The notes under the pieces were generated by a model that was not told the origin of the DNA, searched no databases, and saw nothing but the letters and a program-made list of their open reading frames with translations. The position numbers and the translations under genes were made by a program. This document shows, piece after piece, positions 1 through 7,746 of a stretch of DNA of 11,956 nucleotides (the stretch's first letter is position 1; each line of letters begins with the position of its first letter). Source of the stretch: an uncultured Kangiella sp. (GTDB lineage: Bacteria; Pseudomonadota; Gammaproteobacteria; Enterobacterales; DSM-103792); NCBI GenBank assembly GCA_946480585.1, contig CAMLKQ010000040.1, positions 1 to 11,956 of the forward strand, written 5' to 3'.

Positions 1-52
1 GCCTGCGCCCGCACAGCGCCGGAAACGTCCGGCATTCAGGCGTCTGGTTTTC

Positions 53-57
53 AGGAG
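53..57 (+). promoter_or_regulatory. Ribosome binding site AGGAG for the oligomer hydrolase
   Basis: AGGAG ends 6 nt before the ATG at 64. It is the main argument for initiating there rather than at an unseen upstream start in the same open frame. Confidence 0.5.
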
Positions 58-63
58 TCCGGT

Positions 64-1899
64 ATGACTGAGGCGCGCATCGCGGCAACGGTGGTTTCGG
101 TGAGTCACTACGACGGCCGCAGCAATGATTTGCTCAGCGCCGGTCTGGGTCTTGCCGGCATTCAATCGGCGACGCCACCGGAGGCGCAGCCGGACGACGC
201 CGAAGCGGTGCGTCGTCGTGCCATTTACATGCATTACCGCGGCCTTATCGATCGCAGTGACGGTGGCGGTTTTGGTCGCCTGTTCGGCAGCGCCTTGCGC
301 AGCAGCATTGCAGGCACCGAAATCGTCGCGATGATTCCGTGGCGCGGTCAGGCCTTTGCAGCGGTGCTGCAAATTCCTGCACAGTTTGATCGCGACCAGC
401 CTTGTCTGGTGATGGCGCCCGCCAGTGGCTCACGCAATGCCTATGGCGCATTGCCGATCGTTGGCGAATGGGCGTTGCCGCGTGGCTGCGCGCTGTTGTT
501 GCACGACAAAGGAGTGGGCGCCGGTGTTGCGACCGCGACGCTCGGACTCAATGCGCGTGGACAGGTGGTGCCGGTTGCCGAGGCGATGTGGCAGCCCAAA
601 GCGGGAACACTGCAATCCGACGCCGATTCCCAAATCGGTTCCCGTTCCGCGATCACCGACGTCGCCTTTCGTCATCTGCACGATGGCGCCGGTGCCGAAG
701 CCGATTGGGGTCGGATGAGTCTTGCGGCATTGCGCTGGGCGATTGATACGCTGCAAAGCCAGCAACCGGCGGCGCATCGCTATCGCAAACCGGCGCTGAC
801 GGTGATCGCCGCAGGTGTCTCGAATGGTGGCGCCGCAGCGCTGCGTGCCGCCGAAGCGGATACCGAAAATCTGATCGACGCAGTGGTTGCCGGCGAGCCG
901 AATATCACGCCGCAAACCTTGCAAGCGGTGCAAGTCGGCGGCGCTGAGGCGCAGCGCGTGGGCGTTGCCGCGCTGCGACAGTTTCCGGAAGTGGGTTTGT
1001 TGCTGCCGTGTGCCGTCGCCAGCAATCCCTTGTTGCCGCCGCCAGCACAGCTGCAAGCCAAACAGCATTGTGAGTGGCTGCGCCAACAAGGCATGCTGAT
1101 GGCGGTCGATGACAACGCGCTGGCTCACGAAGCGGCGCAGCGCATTCGCGCGCTCGGTTTGTCCGATTCGGTGTTCGCACTGGCGCCGGTCACGCTGTCG
1201 CTCGGCATGTACCAAAGTCTGCTGGCAACCTATGCAAACGCGGCGGCTGGCGCGCCGCAACCGGCGCTGTGCGGTATCCGTGCCGTGCCGACGTCGGGCG
1301 CACTCGATGCGGTCGCGCTGTCCCGTCAGTACACCGATGGCACTGGTTTGCCGCCACAGGATTGGCTCGGCAGCGGCGCGGCCAAACCGGCCGGTCTGAC
1401 ACCCGCGCAGCAATGGTGTTTGCGGCAAATCATTCACGACAATCCGGTGGTGCAGCAATCGCTGGCGCAGCAAACCGGCTCCGGCAAGCTCGCGGGCCGG
1501 CCAGCGATCATCGTGCACGGTCGCGATGATGCCCTGATCGCCGTGCAACACAGCAGCCGGCCGTATTTTGCGTTGTCGCAGCAGCAGGGCGAAACGCAGA
1601 CGCGTTATCTCGAAATTCCGCACGCGCATCACTTTGATGCTTTCAATGCTCTGCCGGGCTACGACCGCCTGTTCGTGCCAATTCATGTCTATTTCCTGCG
1701 CGCGATGGATGCCATGTGGGCGCATCTGAAAGCCGGTGCGGCCTTGCCGCCCTCGCAAGTGGTCCGGACCACGCCGCGCGCCGTTAGCGCGGGTGCCACC
1801 GAAGCGCTGTCCGAACGGCATGTGCCGCAGTGGTCCAGCGCGCCGGCAGCGGCGGACGCAATACGCTGGCAGAACGGCGTGCTGTATATTCCACAATGA
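64..1899 (+). CDS. D-(-)-3-hydroxybutyrate oligomer hydrolase (3HBOH family; 5' end may be off-window)
   Basis: Hydrolyses dimers and short oligomers of 3-hydroxybutyrate to monomer (hydroxybutyrate-dimer hydrolase, EC 3.1.1.22), the step after PHB depolymerase. The 611-residue product carries the family's early YDG...NDLLSAGLG motif (residues 16-29), followed by an alpha/beta-hydrolase fold. The putative nucleophile is S253 in GVSNGG (251-256). Late candidates for the rest of the triad are the Asp in HGRDD (485-489) and a His in HAHHFD (520-525). The ATG at 64 has an AGGAG at 53-57 with 6 nt spacing, which supports this start. However, the frame is open to the window edge, and family members are usually nearer 700 residues with an export signal, so a longer gene beginning upstream is possible. 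The response regulator follows on the same strand after 67 nt. Family assignment is firm; start and cellular location are not. Confidence 0.9.
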   Translation: MTEARIAATVVSVSHYDGRSNDLLSAGLGLAGIQSATPPEAQPDDAEAVRRRAIYMHYRGLIDRSDGGGFGRLFGSALRSSIAGTEIVAMIPWRGQAFAAVLQIPAQFDRDQPCLVMAPASGSRNAYGALPIVGEWALPRGCALLLHDKGVGAGVATATLGLNARGQVVPVAEAMWQPKAGTLQSDADSQIGSRSAITDVAFRHLHDGAGAEADWGRMSLAALRWAIDTLQSQQPAAHRYRKPALTVIAAGVSNGGAAALRAAEADTENLIDAVVAGEPNITPQTLQAVQVGGAEAQRVGVAALRQFPEVGLLLPCAVASNPLLPPPAQLQAKQHCEWLRQQGMLMAVDDNALAHEAAQRIRALGLSDSVFALAPVTLSLGMYQSLLATYANAAAGAPQPALCGIRAVPTSGALDAVALSRQYTDGTGLPPQDWLGSGAAKPAGLTPAQQWCLRQIIHDNPVVQQSLAQQTGSGKLAGRPAIIVHGRDDALIAVQHSSRPYFALSQQQGETQTRYLEIPHAHHFDAFNALPGYDRLFVPIHVYFLRAMDAMWAHLKAGAALPPSQVVRTTPRAVSAGATEALSERHVPQWSSAPAAADAIRWQNGVLYIPQ

Positions 1900-1966
1900 G
1901 CCCGCGTATAACTCGCGTTGGCCTTTCAATCAGAAGCTTGTTTTCCGTTTGTTAGCGAGTGGCGCC

Positions 1967-2614
1967 ATGTCGTTTCGATTCTTGATTGCCGATGATCATC
2001 CGTTGTTCCGGGCGGCACTGCGGCAAGCGCTGAGCGCGGTAGCCAGTGATGCAGTGATCGAAGAAGCCGAGACCCTGACGCAGGCCAGCACGCGTTTGTC
2101 GGCAGGTCCCGAGGTGGATTTGGTGCTGCTGGATTTGGGCTTGCCTGATAGTCAGGGTTTCACCGGTTTGATGCGGCTGCGCCATCAGTTTCCGTCGGTC
2201 GGTGTGGCGATTGTTTCTGGTCAGGAAGACGTGGTGATCATGCGTCAGGCCATTGCACTTGGTGCGGTGGCGTATATCCCGAAATCGGAAAATCTGCCGT
2301 CGATTGTTGAAGCGATACGCACGGCGCTTGCCGGACACACCTGGTTGCCGCAAAGCGCCAGTGACATTGGCAATGCACCGGCCGAAGCGGAGCTGGCGGA
2401 ACGGATCGCCTCGCTGTCGCCACAGCAGTACCGTGTGCTGTGCATGGTGGCGGACGGCAAGTTGAACAAGCAGATTGCCGCCGAGCTGGACATTCAGGAA
2501 ACCACCATCAAGCAGCACGTCTCGGCGATTCTGCGCAAACTCGGCTTGATCAATCGTACCCAGGCTGGTGTGCTGCTGCGCTCCTTGCAGCAAGGTGGTC
2601 GGCTGCAAGCCTGA
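1967..2614 (+). CDS. NarL/LuxR-family response regulator, CrbR/ErdR-like
   Basis: A 215-residue two-domain transcription regulator. The receiver (about 1-125) has the acidic pair D9-D10, the phospho-acceptor D56 in VLLDLGLPD, S84 in the switch Thr/Ser position and K106 in AYIPKSE. A linker leads to a LuxR-type helix-turn-helix at about 149-207, with LSPQQYRVLCMVADGKLNKQ and the recognition helix region ETTIKQHVSAIL. The start at 1967 was chosen because MSFRFLIADDHPLFR is the normal beginning of such receivers; the frame extends further upstream only into the 3' end of the preceding gene. No strong Shine-Dalgarno is visible. It faces the SSS-type hybrid kinase convergently, 80 nt apart. CrbS/CrbR in Vibrio and MxtR/ErdR in Pseudomonas pair exactly these two architectures and control acetate use. 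Family membership is certain; the pairing is inferred from architecture and adjacency. Confidence 0.9.
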   Translation: MSFRFLIADDHPLFRAALRQALSAVASDAVIEEAETLTQASTRLSAGPEVDLVLLDLGLPDSQGFTGLMRLRHQFPSVGVAIVSGQEDVVIMRQAIALGAVAYIPKSENLPSIVEAIRTALAGHTWLPQSASDIGNAPAEAELAERIASLSPQQYRVLCMVADGKLNKQIAAELDIQETTIKQHVSAILRKLGLINRTQAGVLLRSLQQGGRLQA

Positions 2615-2628
2615 GTGCGGTCTGCACG

Positions 2629-2656
2629 AAGCGGGCATGCAGGTCTTGCCGCTTTT
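2629..2656 (+). terminator. Weak candidate terminator between convergent regulator and kinase genes
   Basis: AAGCGGGC and GCCGCTT can pair around an 11-nt loop with one bulged G, followed by TT. It lies 15 nt after the regulator stop. The stem is imperfect and the T-tract short, so this is tentative. Nothing else recognisable lies in the 80-nt gap between the two stop codons. Confidence 0.3.
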
Positions 2657-2694
2657 CTGTTGGCTGCGCGTGCGCGCTATCGTGACCTGTCGTT

Positions 2695-5600
2695 TTAGCC
2701 CGGCTCAATCGCCAACTGTTCGTTGCGCAACTTCTGCAACAGTCCGCGCAGCGCCAGCGGTTTTACCGGCTTGGCAAGGTATGCACCACCGAGTGCTTGT
2801 ACACGCGTCTGCACATCGGGGTCGCGACTCGCCGTCAGCACAATCAGTGGTGGTCGCGGTGTCGGCAGTTGCAACCAGACTGACACGCCATCGTCCTGAT
2901 GGTCGAGCTGGTAGTCGGCCAACACGATATCCGGCGCCGCAGTCTGCTGTTGCAAAAACTCCGCCCGATCTTTTGCTGTCAACACCTCGCATCCCCAACT
3001 GCTCAGCAGACTCGCCAGCGCGCTGAGCATGGCCGGCTCGTTGTCGAGGCAGAGCACGCGCAAGCCGGCGAAGGGCAGATCATTGTGTGGCATGCGCCGT
3101 TCTTCTGGAGTCGGGCTGCGCGCTGCGGCGCGTTCTACCAGCAGTCGGAAGCAACTGCCGCGACCGGGTTCCGAGTGGACGTCGATCACCGAGTGCAGTG
3201 CCTTTGCCAGCCGTTGCGAAATCGCCAGCCCGAGGCCGTGACCGGAAGGCGTGGTCAGCGCCGGATCGTGCAGGCGCTGGAATTCCTCAAAGATTTTCTC
3301 GCGGTGTTCGGCGGCAATGCCGATGCCGGTGTCATGCACTTCGAGCCGCAGCTGCGCACCACAGCGGCGAACGCCGACCACGATGCGACCACGCGGGGTG
3401 TAGCGAATGGCGTTGCTAATCAGGTTCTGCAGAATCCGGCGCAGCATGCGCGGATCGGTATGCACCCAGGCGTCGGTTGAATGAATGTGCAATTCAAGCC
3501 CTTGCTGCGCCGCAGGCGCGGCAAATTCCGCCGCCAGCGGTTGCAGGATGCGGTCGAGTGCGACCGCCTGATACTGCGGTTGCAACACGCCGGCGTCGAG
3601 CTTGGACAAATCGAGCAGGGTTTTCAGCAATTCTTCGGTGCTGTGCAGCGACTGGTTGAGCTGGCTCAGCAAAGCGTGCTGGTCGTCTTTGGTCAGCTTC
3701 TCGCCGAGCGCACCGGCAAACAGCAGCGCGGCATTCAGCGGCTGCACCAGATCATGGCTGGCGGCGGCGAGAAAGCGGGTCTTGTCAGCATCGGCCTGTT
3801 CCGCTTTTTGTTTGGCGATGGCCAACGCGGCATTGGTTTGTGCCAGCTCCCGGGTGCGCTGCTGCACCCGTTGTTCGAGTTGATCGTTGCTTTGCCGCAG
3901 CGCTTCGGCGATTTGTTTGTGCTCGGTGATGTCGCTGTAGCTGGTGACATAACCGCCACCGGGCATGGGCAAGCCATGGATTTCCAGTACCCGGCCATCG
4001 TGCAGCCGCCGTTCGGTGTGGTGCGGTTTCCCCATGCGCAGGTGGGCGAGTCGCCGTTCGACAAAAAGCGCGATGCCTTCCTGACGTTGCTCGCGTTCGG
4101 CATTGCGCGACAACACATCGGCAATGGGCCGGCCGACATAAAGAAAATCAGCGGGCAGCGCAAACAGCTCGACATAACGCGGATTCCACGCGACCACACG
4201 CAGATCACGATCAACGACGATCACGCCCTGATTCAAGGTGTCGAGCGTTGCTGACAGCAAGCCCTGATTGAATTGCAGCACGGCCGATGCTTCATCGACC
4301 AACTGAACGACATCTTCCAGCGGCATGTCGCGGCCGCGCAGGGCGGCGGTGAGTACCACGCGTGCCGACGATGCGCCGATCACGCCGGTCAGTTCGCGCT
4401 GGGCAAACCCAAGCCAGCGCTGATCGGCGCGCACGGCGAGCGTATCTTGGCCGCGCTCATGCGCTTCGTGCAGAAAGCGACCAAGCGCGGCGCTCTCGCC
4501 AAGAAAGCGGCCGACAATCCGGGCCAGATCAGCCACCGCAATCGGCGTCAGTTCCGGCCAGCCGGCCGTGTCTTCGTGGCGACCAATTGCATCGACAAAG
4601 CGTTTGGCTTGCAGCCGTTCCAGCACGTCCTGACGCGAGGCGAGCGAAACGCCGACATACAGCAGCGCATTGACCAGCAAACTGAACAGCGCGCCGTGGG
4701 TCAGCACATCCCATTGACTGACACCGAGCAGGGCGGTGGGGCGCAACCATTCGATACCGGCCGGGCCGTGTTGCAGCCACGCCGCATTGAGCCAGCCGGC
4801 GTTGATGAGTTCCGGTACCACCAAGGTCCACCACCAGATCAGCCAGCCGCCGAGCAGACCGGCGAGTGCGCCGTGACGATTACCCGTGCGCCAGTACATG
4901 GCACCGAGCAGCGCCGGCATGAACTGGGCCACTGCGACAAAGGACACCAGACCGATGGCGGCCAGCTCTTGCTGGGTGACCACGAGCCGGTAATAGGCAA
5001 ACGCGAGCAGCAGCACGCCGATGATCAGCGCGCGACGCAGCCACAGCAGCGCCTGATTGAATTGCCAGGGCTCGCGCGGGCCGGACCATTTCAGCAACAG
5101 CGGAACAAAAATCGTGTGCGACACCATGGTCGACAGCGCGACGCTGGCGACGATCACCATGCTGGTGGCCGCAGCCAAACCGCCGATGAACGCCAGCAGT
5201 GCAAAGCCGGGCTGATTCAGTGCCATCGGCAGATTGAGCACGTAGGTGTCGGGCGCCACCGTGCCACGCAGCATGGCTTCACCGGCGAGCGTCAATGGCA
5301 GCAGAAAAACGCCGAGCAGGATGAGATAAAGCGGATACCAGCGGCGTGCGGTGGGCAGATCACGCGAGGTGCTGTGTTCCACCACGGTGACGTGAAACTG
5401 GCGCGGCAGGCACAGCATGGCGAAACCGCCGAGCAAGGCTTGCACGAGATACGCCAGCATGCTGTTGTCAGGCCGCGCTGGCACCTGACGGGTAAACCAG
5501 TCGCCCATGTCGGCGTGTTGCCAGGCGAGCAGGCCGACGGCGGCGAGTGCCAGCAGTTTCAACACCGATTCAAAGGCGATGGCGAGCATCAGGCCCGGTT

Positions 5601-6183
5601 GTTGTTCGCTGGCCGCTGTATGGCGGGCGCCAAAAAAAGCAGTGAACGCCGCCATCACCAGCGTCACATACAACGCAGTGTCCTGCCACCAGCCGAGGTT
5701 GTCGCGGCTGCCGGTGCGAGTCAGCAGGTCATAGCTGAAGGCAACGGCTTTCAATTGCAGCGCGATGTACGGAATGATGCCGATGAGCGCAATGAGGGTG
5801 ACGACCGCGGCAATCGCGTGCGAGCGGCCATAACGGGCCGCGAGCAGATCGGCGAGCGATGACAGGTTCTGTTCTTTCGCCAGCCGGATCAGTTTGTGAA
5901 TGACGCGCCAGCCGAACACGAACAGCACAATCGCGCCGAGGTAGGTCGGCGGAAACCACCAGCCGGTCGAAGCCATCTGGCCAACCGACCCGTAGAACGT
6001 CCAAGTCGTGCAATAGACGCCGAGCGCCAGCATGTAGACCCACGGGTGCCACTGCAGCCAGCGCTGACGGCCTTCGCTGCGCTGGGCGAGCCGATCACCG
6101 GCGACGGCGACGGCAAACAACGCCGCAACCCAAGCCAGCGCCAGCAATGCCATTGCCCCGTGTCCGATCATCTCAACCCGCAT
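2695..6183 (-). CDS. Hybrid sensor histidine kinase with SSS transporter-like domain, CrbS/MxtR-like
   Basis: A 1162-residue inner-membrane sensor kinase. Residues 1-515 form a multi-pass sodium/solute symporter (PutP-like) domain with about 12-13 hydrophobic segments. Residues about 545-640 fit the STAC linker found in this class. A PAS domain (about 643-755) ends in SDITEH, followed by a coiled coil (about 754-800). The HisKA phospho-acceptor is H810 in SHDLVQPLN. The ATPase domain has N920 and N924 in the N box, DTGIGI (951-956) and GHGLGLAI (981-988). A C-terminal receiver has D1047, phospho-acceptor D1090 in VLADYQLD, T1117 and K1138. No catalytic residue is missing. The ATG is preceded by AAGGTG about 9 nt upstream. 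CbrA shares the SSS-kinase plan but lacks the receiver, so CrbS/MxtR is the better match. The GntP permease lies 25 nt upstream on the same strand, implying co-transcription. The ligand is unknown; a short organic acid or its transport is a reasonable guess. Confidence 0.93.
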   Translation of the reverse strand: MRVEMIGHGAMALLALAWVAALFAVAVAGDRLAQRSEGRQRWLQWHPWVYMLALGVYCTTWTFYGSVGQMASTGWWFPPTYLGAIVLFVFGWRVIHKLIRLAKEQNLSSLADLLAARYGRSHAIAAVVTLIALIGIIPYIALQLKAVAFSYDLLTRTGSRDNLGWWQDTALYVTLVMAAFTAFFGARHTAASEQQPGLMLAIAFESVLKLLALAAVGLLAWQHADMGDWFTRQVPARPDNSMLAYLVQALLGGFAMLCLPRQFHVTVVEHSTSRDLPTARRWYPLYLILLGVFLLPLTLAGEAMLRGTVAPDTYVLNLPMALNQPGFALLAFIGGLAAATSMVIVASVALSTMVSHTIFVPLLLKWSGPREPWQFNQALLWLRRALIIGVLLLAFAYYRLVVTQQELAAIGLVSFVAVAQFMPALLGAMYWRTGNRHGALAGLLGGWLIWWWTLVVPELINAGWLNAAWLQHGPAGIEWLRPTALLGVSQWDVLTHGALFSLLVNALLYVGVSLASRQDVLERLQAKRFVDAIGRHEDTAGWPELTPIAVADLARIVGRFLGESAALGRFLHEAHERGQDTLAVRADQRWLGFAQRELTGVIGASSARVVLTAALRGRDMPLEDVVQLVDEASAVLQFNQGLLSATLDTLNQGVIVVDRDLRVVAWNPRYVELFALPADFLYVGRPIADVLSRNAEREQRQEGIALFVERRLAHLRMGKPHHTERRLHDGRVLEIHGLPMPGGGYVTSYSDITEHKQIAEALRQSNDQLEQRVQQRTRELAQTNAALAIAKQKAEQADADKTRFLAAASHDLVQPLNAALLFAGALGEKLTKDDQHALLSQLNQSLHSTEELLKTLLDLSKLDAGVLQPQYQAVALDRILQPLAAEFAAPAAQQGLELHIHSTDAWVHTDPRMLRRILQNLISNAIRYTPRGRIVVGVRRCGAQLRLEVHDTGIGIAAEHREKIFEEFQRLHDPALTTPSGHGLGLAISQRLAKALHSVIDVHSEPGRGSCFRLLVERAAARSPTPEERRMPHNDLPFAGLRVLCLDNEPAMLSALASLLSSWGCEVLTAKDRAEFLQQQTAAPDIVLADYQLDHQDDGVSVWLQLPTPRPPLIVLTASRDPDVQTRVQALGGAYLAKPVKPLALRGLLQKLRNEQLAIEPG

Positions 6184-6208
6184 GCGCCATCACACCTTGC
6201 GCAGCAGG

Positions 6209-7513
6209 CTAAAGCATGAATAGCAGAATCGCCAGTATCGTGCCGAGCAGCGGCACCACAACGGTCATGGCGGCGACCGGTGCATAGGCGCGGGCATGGG
6301 TTTCCTTGCAGATCGCGCGGATGGTGGTGACCACATAACCGTTATGCGGCAGCGAATCGAGTGCGCCGGATGACAGCGCGACCACCCGGTGCAGCGCCTG
6401 CGGATCGACGCCTTGTGCCATGTAATGCGGTGCCAGCAACGGCAATGCAATCGCTTGCCCGCCGGACGCCGAGCCCGTCAAACCGGCGATGAGCGTGACC
6501 GCAATCGCGGCGCTGATCAGCGGCGAGCCGGGCAGGGAGGTCAGGGCGGTAACGGCCGCCTGAAAACCGTCGGTTTGTTTGGCGACGGCGCCGAAGCCCA
6601 CCACAGCGGCGGTATTGGCGATCGCGATCAGCGCACCGATGGCGCCGTCCGACAGGGCCTGACCGGGATTGCGCAGGTATTTCCAGTTCAATGCGGCGGT
6701 GGTGAGCACGCCGCCGCCAAGCGCCAGCACCAACGCCGACTCTTTCAGTGAGTCGTGCAGCAGAAACGAAATCACCAGCACCACCAGCAGCGGAACGACG
6801 CCGAACAGCGGTTTCGGCAAGGTGCTCGCGTTCAGTGGCACCGGGTCATCATCGCGCGCGACAAAACGTTCACCGCGCGCAACATCGGCGGCGATCATTC
6901 GGCTCAGCCACCAATAGCCGAACAAGGCCATGAATAGCGCACAAACGAGGCTGACCTCCCAACCGGCATAAGGCGTGGTGTTGAGATACGGAATCGGGAT
7001 CCAGTTCTGGATTTCTGGTGAGCCGGCCGACGTCATGGTGAACGTGACCGAGCCAAAACCAAGCGTGGCCGGAATGAAGCGGCGTGGCAGATCGGCTTGT
7101 TTGAACAGACTCAACGCCATCGGGTAAACCGAAAACGCCACCACGAACAAACTGACGCCGCCGTAGGTCAACACCGCGCAGGCAACAATCACTGCGAGCG
7201 CAGCACGCCTCATTCCGAAGCGCTTGACCAGTGCGGCGGCCACACTGTCGGCGGCGCCGCTGTCTTCCATCATCTTGCCAAACAGCGCACCGAGCAAAAA
7301 CATGAAGAACCAGTTGGCGACAAAACCGGAAAAGCCCTGCATGTAGCTGCCGAGCCAGTTGGCATTGCCGTCGGCCAGTTGTGGAAAAAGTGGCAGCTGG
7401 CTGGTGAGCGCCACCACCAGCGCACACAGTGGCGCCGCCAGCAACAGGTTCCAGTTGCGCAAGGTCAACCAGATCAGCAGGCCCAAGCCGAGCAATACCC
7501 CAATCAGACTCAT
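6209..7513 (-). CDS. GntP-family permease, probable 3-hydroxybutyrate (or related hydroxyacid) transporter
   Basis: A 434-residue, very hydrophobic inner-membrane carrier with about 11-12 membrane segments. Conserved GntP features include LTYGGVSLFVVAFSVYP (from about residue 115), AGSPEIQNWIP (about 163-173) and a glycine-rich ASGGQAIALPL near the C-terminal third. GntP carriers import gluconate-type hydroxyacids by proton symport. A branch found next to hydroxybutyrate dehydrogenase in Pseudomonas is annotated as a hydroxybutyrate permease. With an oligomer hydrolase, a PHB depolymerase and ScoAB nearby, 3-hydroxybutyrate is the likeliest substrate, but this is context-based. The ATG at 7513 was chosen. 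An in-frame TTG at 7522 would add three residues; GGCGGA at 7525-7530 lies about 11 nt before the ATG and 2-3 nt before the TTG, so the ATG is favoured. It is the first gene of the permease-kinase operon. Confidence 0.88.
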   Translation of the reverse strand: MSLIGVLLGLGLLIWLTLRNWNLLLAAPLCALVVALTSQLPLFPQLADGNANWLGSYMQGFSGFVANWFFMFLLGALFGKMMEDSGAADSVAAALVKRFGMRRAALAVIVACAVLTYGGVSLFVVAFSVYPMALSLFKQADLPRRFIPATLGFGSVTFTMTSAGSPEIQNWIPIPYLNTTPYAGWEVSLVCALFMALFGYWWLSRMIAADVARGERFVARDDDPVPLNASTLPKPLFGVVPLLVVLVISFLLHDSLKESALVLALGGGVLTTAALNWKYLRNPGQALSDGAIGALIAIANTAAVVGFGAVAKQTDGFQAAVTALTSLPGSPLISAAIAVTLIAGLTGSASGGQAIALPLLAPHYMAQGVDPQALHRVVALSSGALDSLPHNGYVVTTIRAICKETHARAYAPVAAMTVVVPLLGTILAILLFML

Positions 7514-7615
7514 CGCGTTCAATTTCCGCCGTTGTTTGGTTGGCGAGTATTGGTAGCGAGGGCGAGGCTGACCATCCTACCATCGTACAGATGAGAGTCT
7601 TGACCGTTGCGTGTA

Positions 7616-7641
7616 AGGTCTGCGACAACCGATGCAGACCT
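7616..7641. promoter_or_regulatory. Perfect 8+8 bp inverted repeat, candidate operator in the divergent spacer
   Basis: AGGTCTGC-N10-GCAGACCT, a perfect dyad with a 10-bp spacer centred near 7628. It lies in the roughly 230-nt gap between the divergent permease-kinase operon and the TonB receptor. The form suits a dimeric regulator, such as a LuxR-type or LysR-type protein, but the binding protein is unknown. A secondary TGCGA direct repeat (7621 and 7641, 20 bp apart) and a 5-bp dyad ACCTG-N7-CAGGT (7638-7654) overlap its right arm. There is no T-tract, so it is not a terminator. Confidence 0.5.
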
Positions 7642-7653
7642 GCGAGTCACAGG

Positions 7654-7681
7654 TTGGCGTCGATTTCGAGAAGAAGATAAA
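7654..7681 (+). promoter_or_regulatory. Candidate sigma70-type promoter for the TonB-dependent receptor
   Basis: TTGGCG (7654-7659) and GATAAA (7676-7681) each match the sigma70 consensus hexamers at four of six positions, with a 16-bp spacer. Transcription would begin near 7688, leaving a leader of about 60 nt. The upstream dyad would then be centred close to -60, a usual activator position. Matches are modest and other promoters in the spacer are possible. I saw no convincing promoter for the opposite-strand permease, although its promoter must lie in the same gap. Confidence 0.3.
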
Positions 7682-7746
7682 ACCCGAGCCGCGGCCCACC
7701 GCAGCACCATCATAACGACGCAACAAGTGAAGAACGGAGTGTTGCC

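Noticed and set aside
430..1929. 499-codon open frame antisense to the oligomer hydrolase
   Set aside because: Low-complexity Arg/Gln/His-rich product with no recognisable domain, fully overlapping a gene with clear catalytic motifs; a by-product of GC-rich third positions.
1736..1966. N-terminal extension of the response regulator back to 1736
   Set aside because: It overlaps the 3' end of the oligomer hydrolase and reads as Arg/Pro-rich noise; the receiver begins naturally at the Met at 1967.
4273..5862. 529-codon open frame antisense to the sensor kinase
   Set aside because: Gln/His/Arg/Gly-rich shadow of the SSS domain, with no membrane segments or motifs of its own.
7531..7560. Possible sigma54 (-24/-12) promoter around TTGGCGAGTATTGG in the divergent spacer
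   Set aside because: The GG...GC elements do not fall at the required spacing and the -12 TTGC element is absent.
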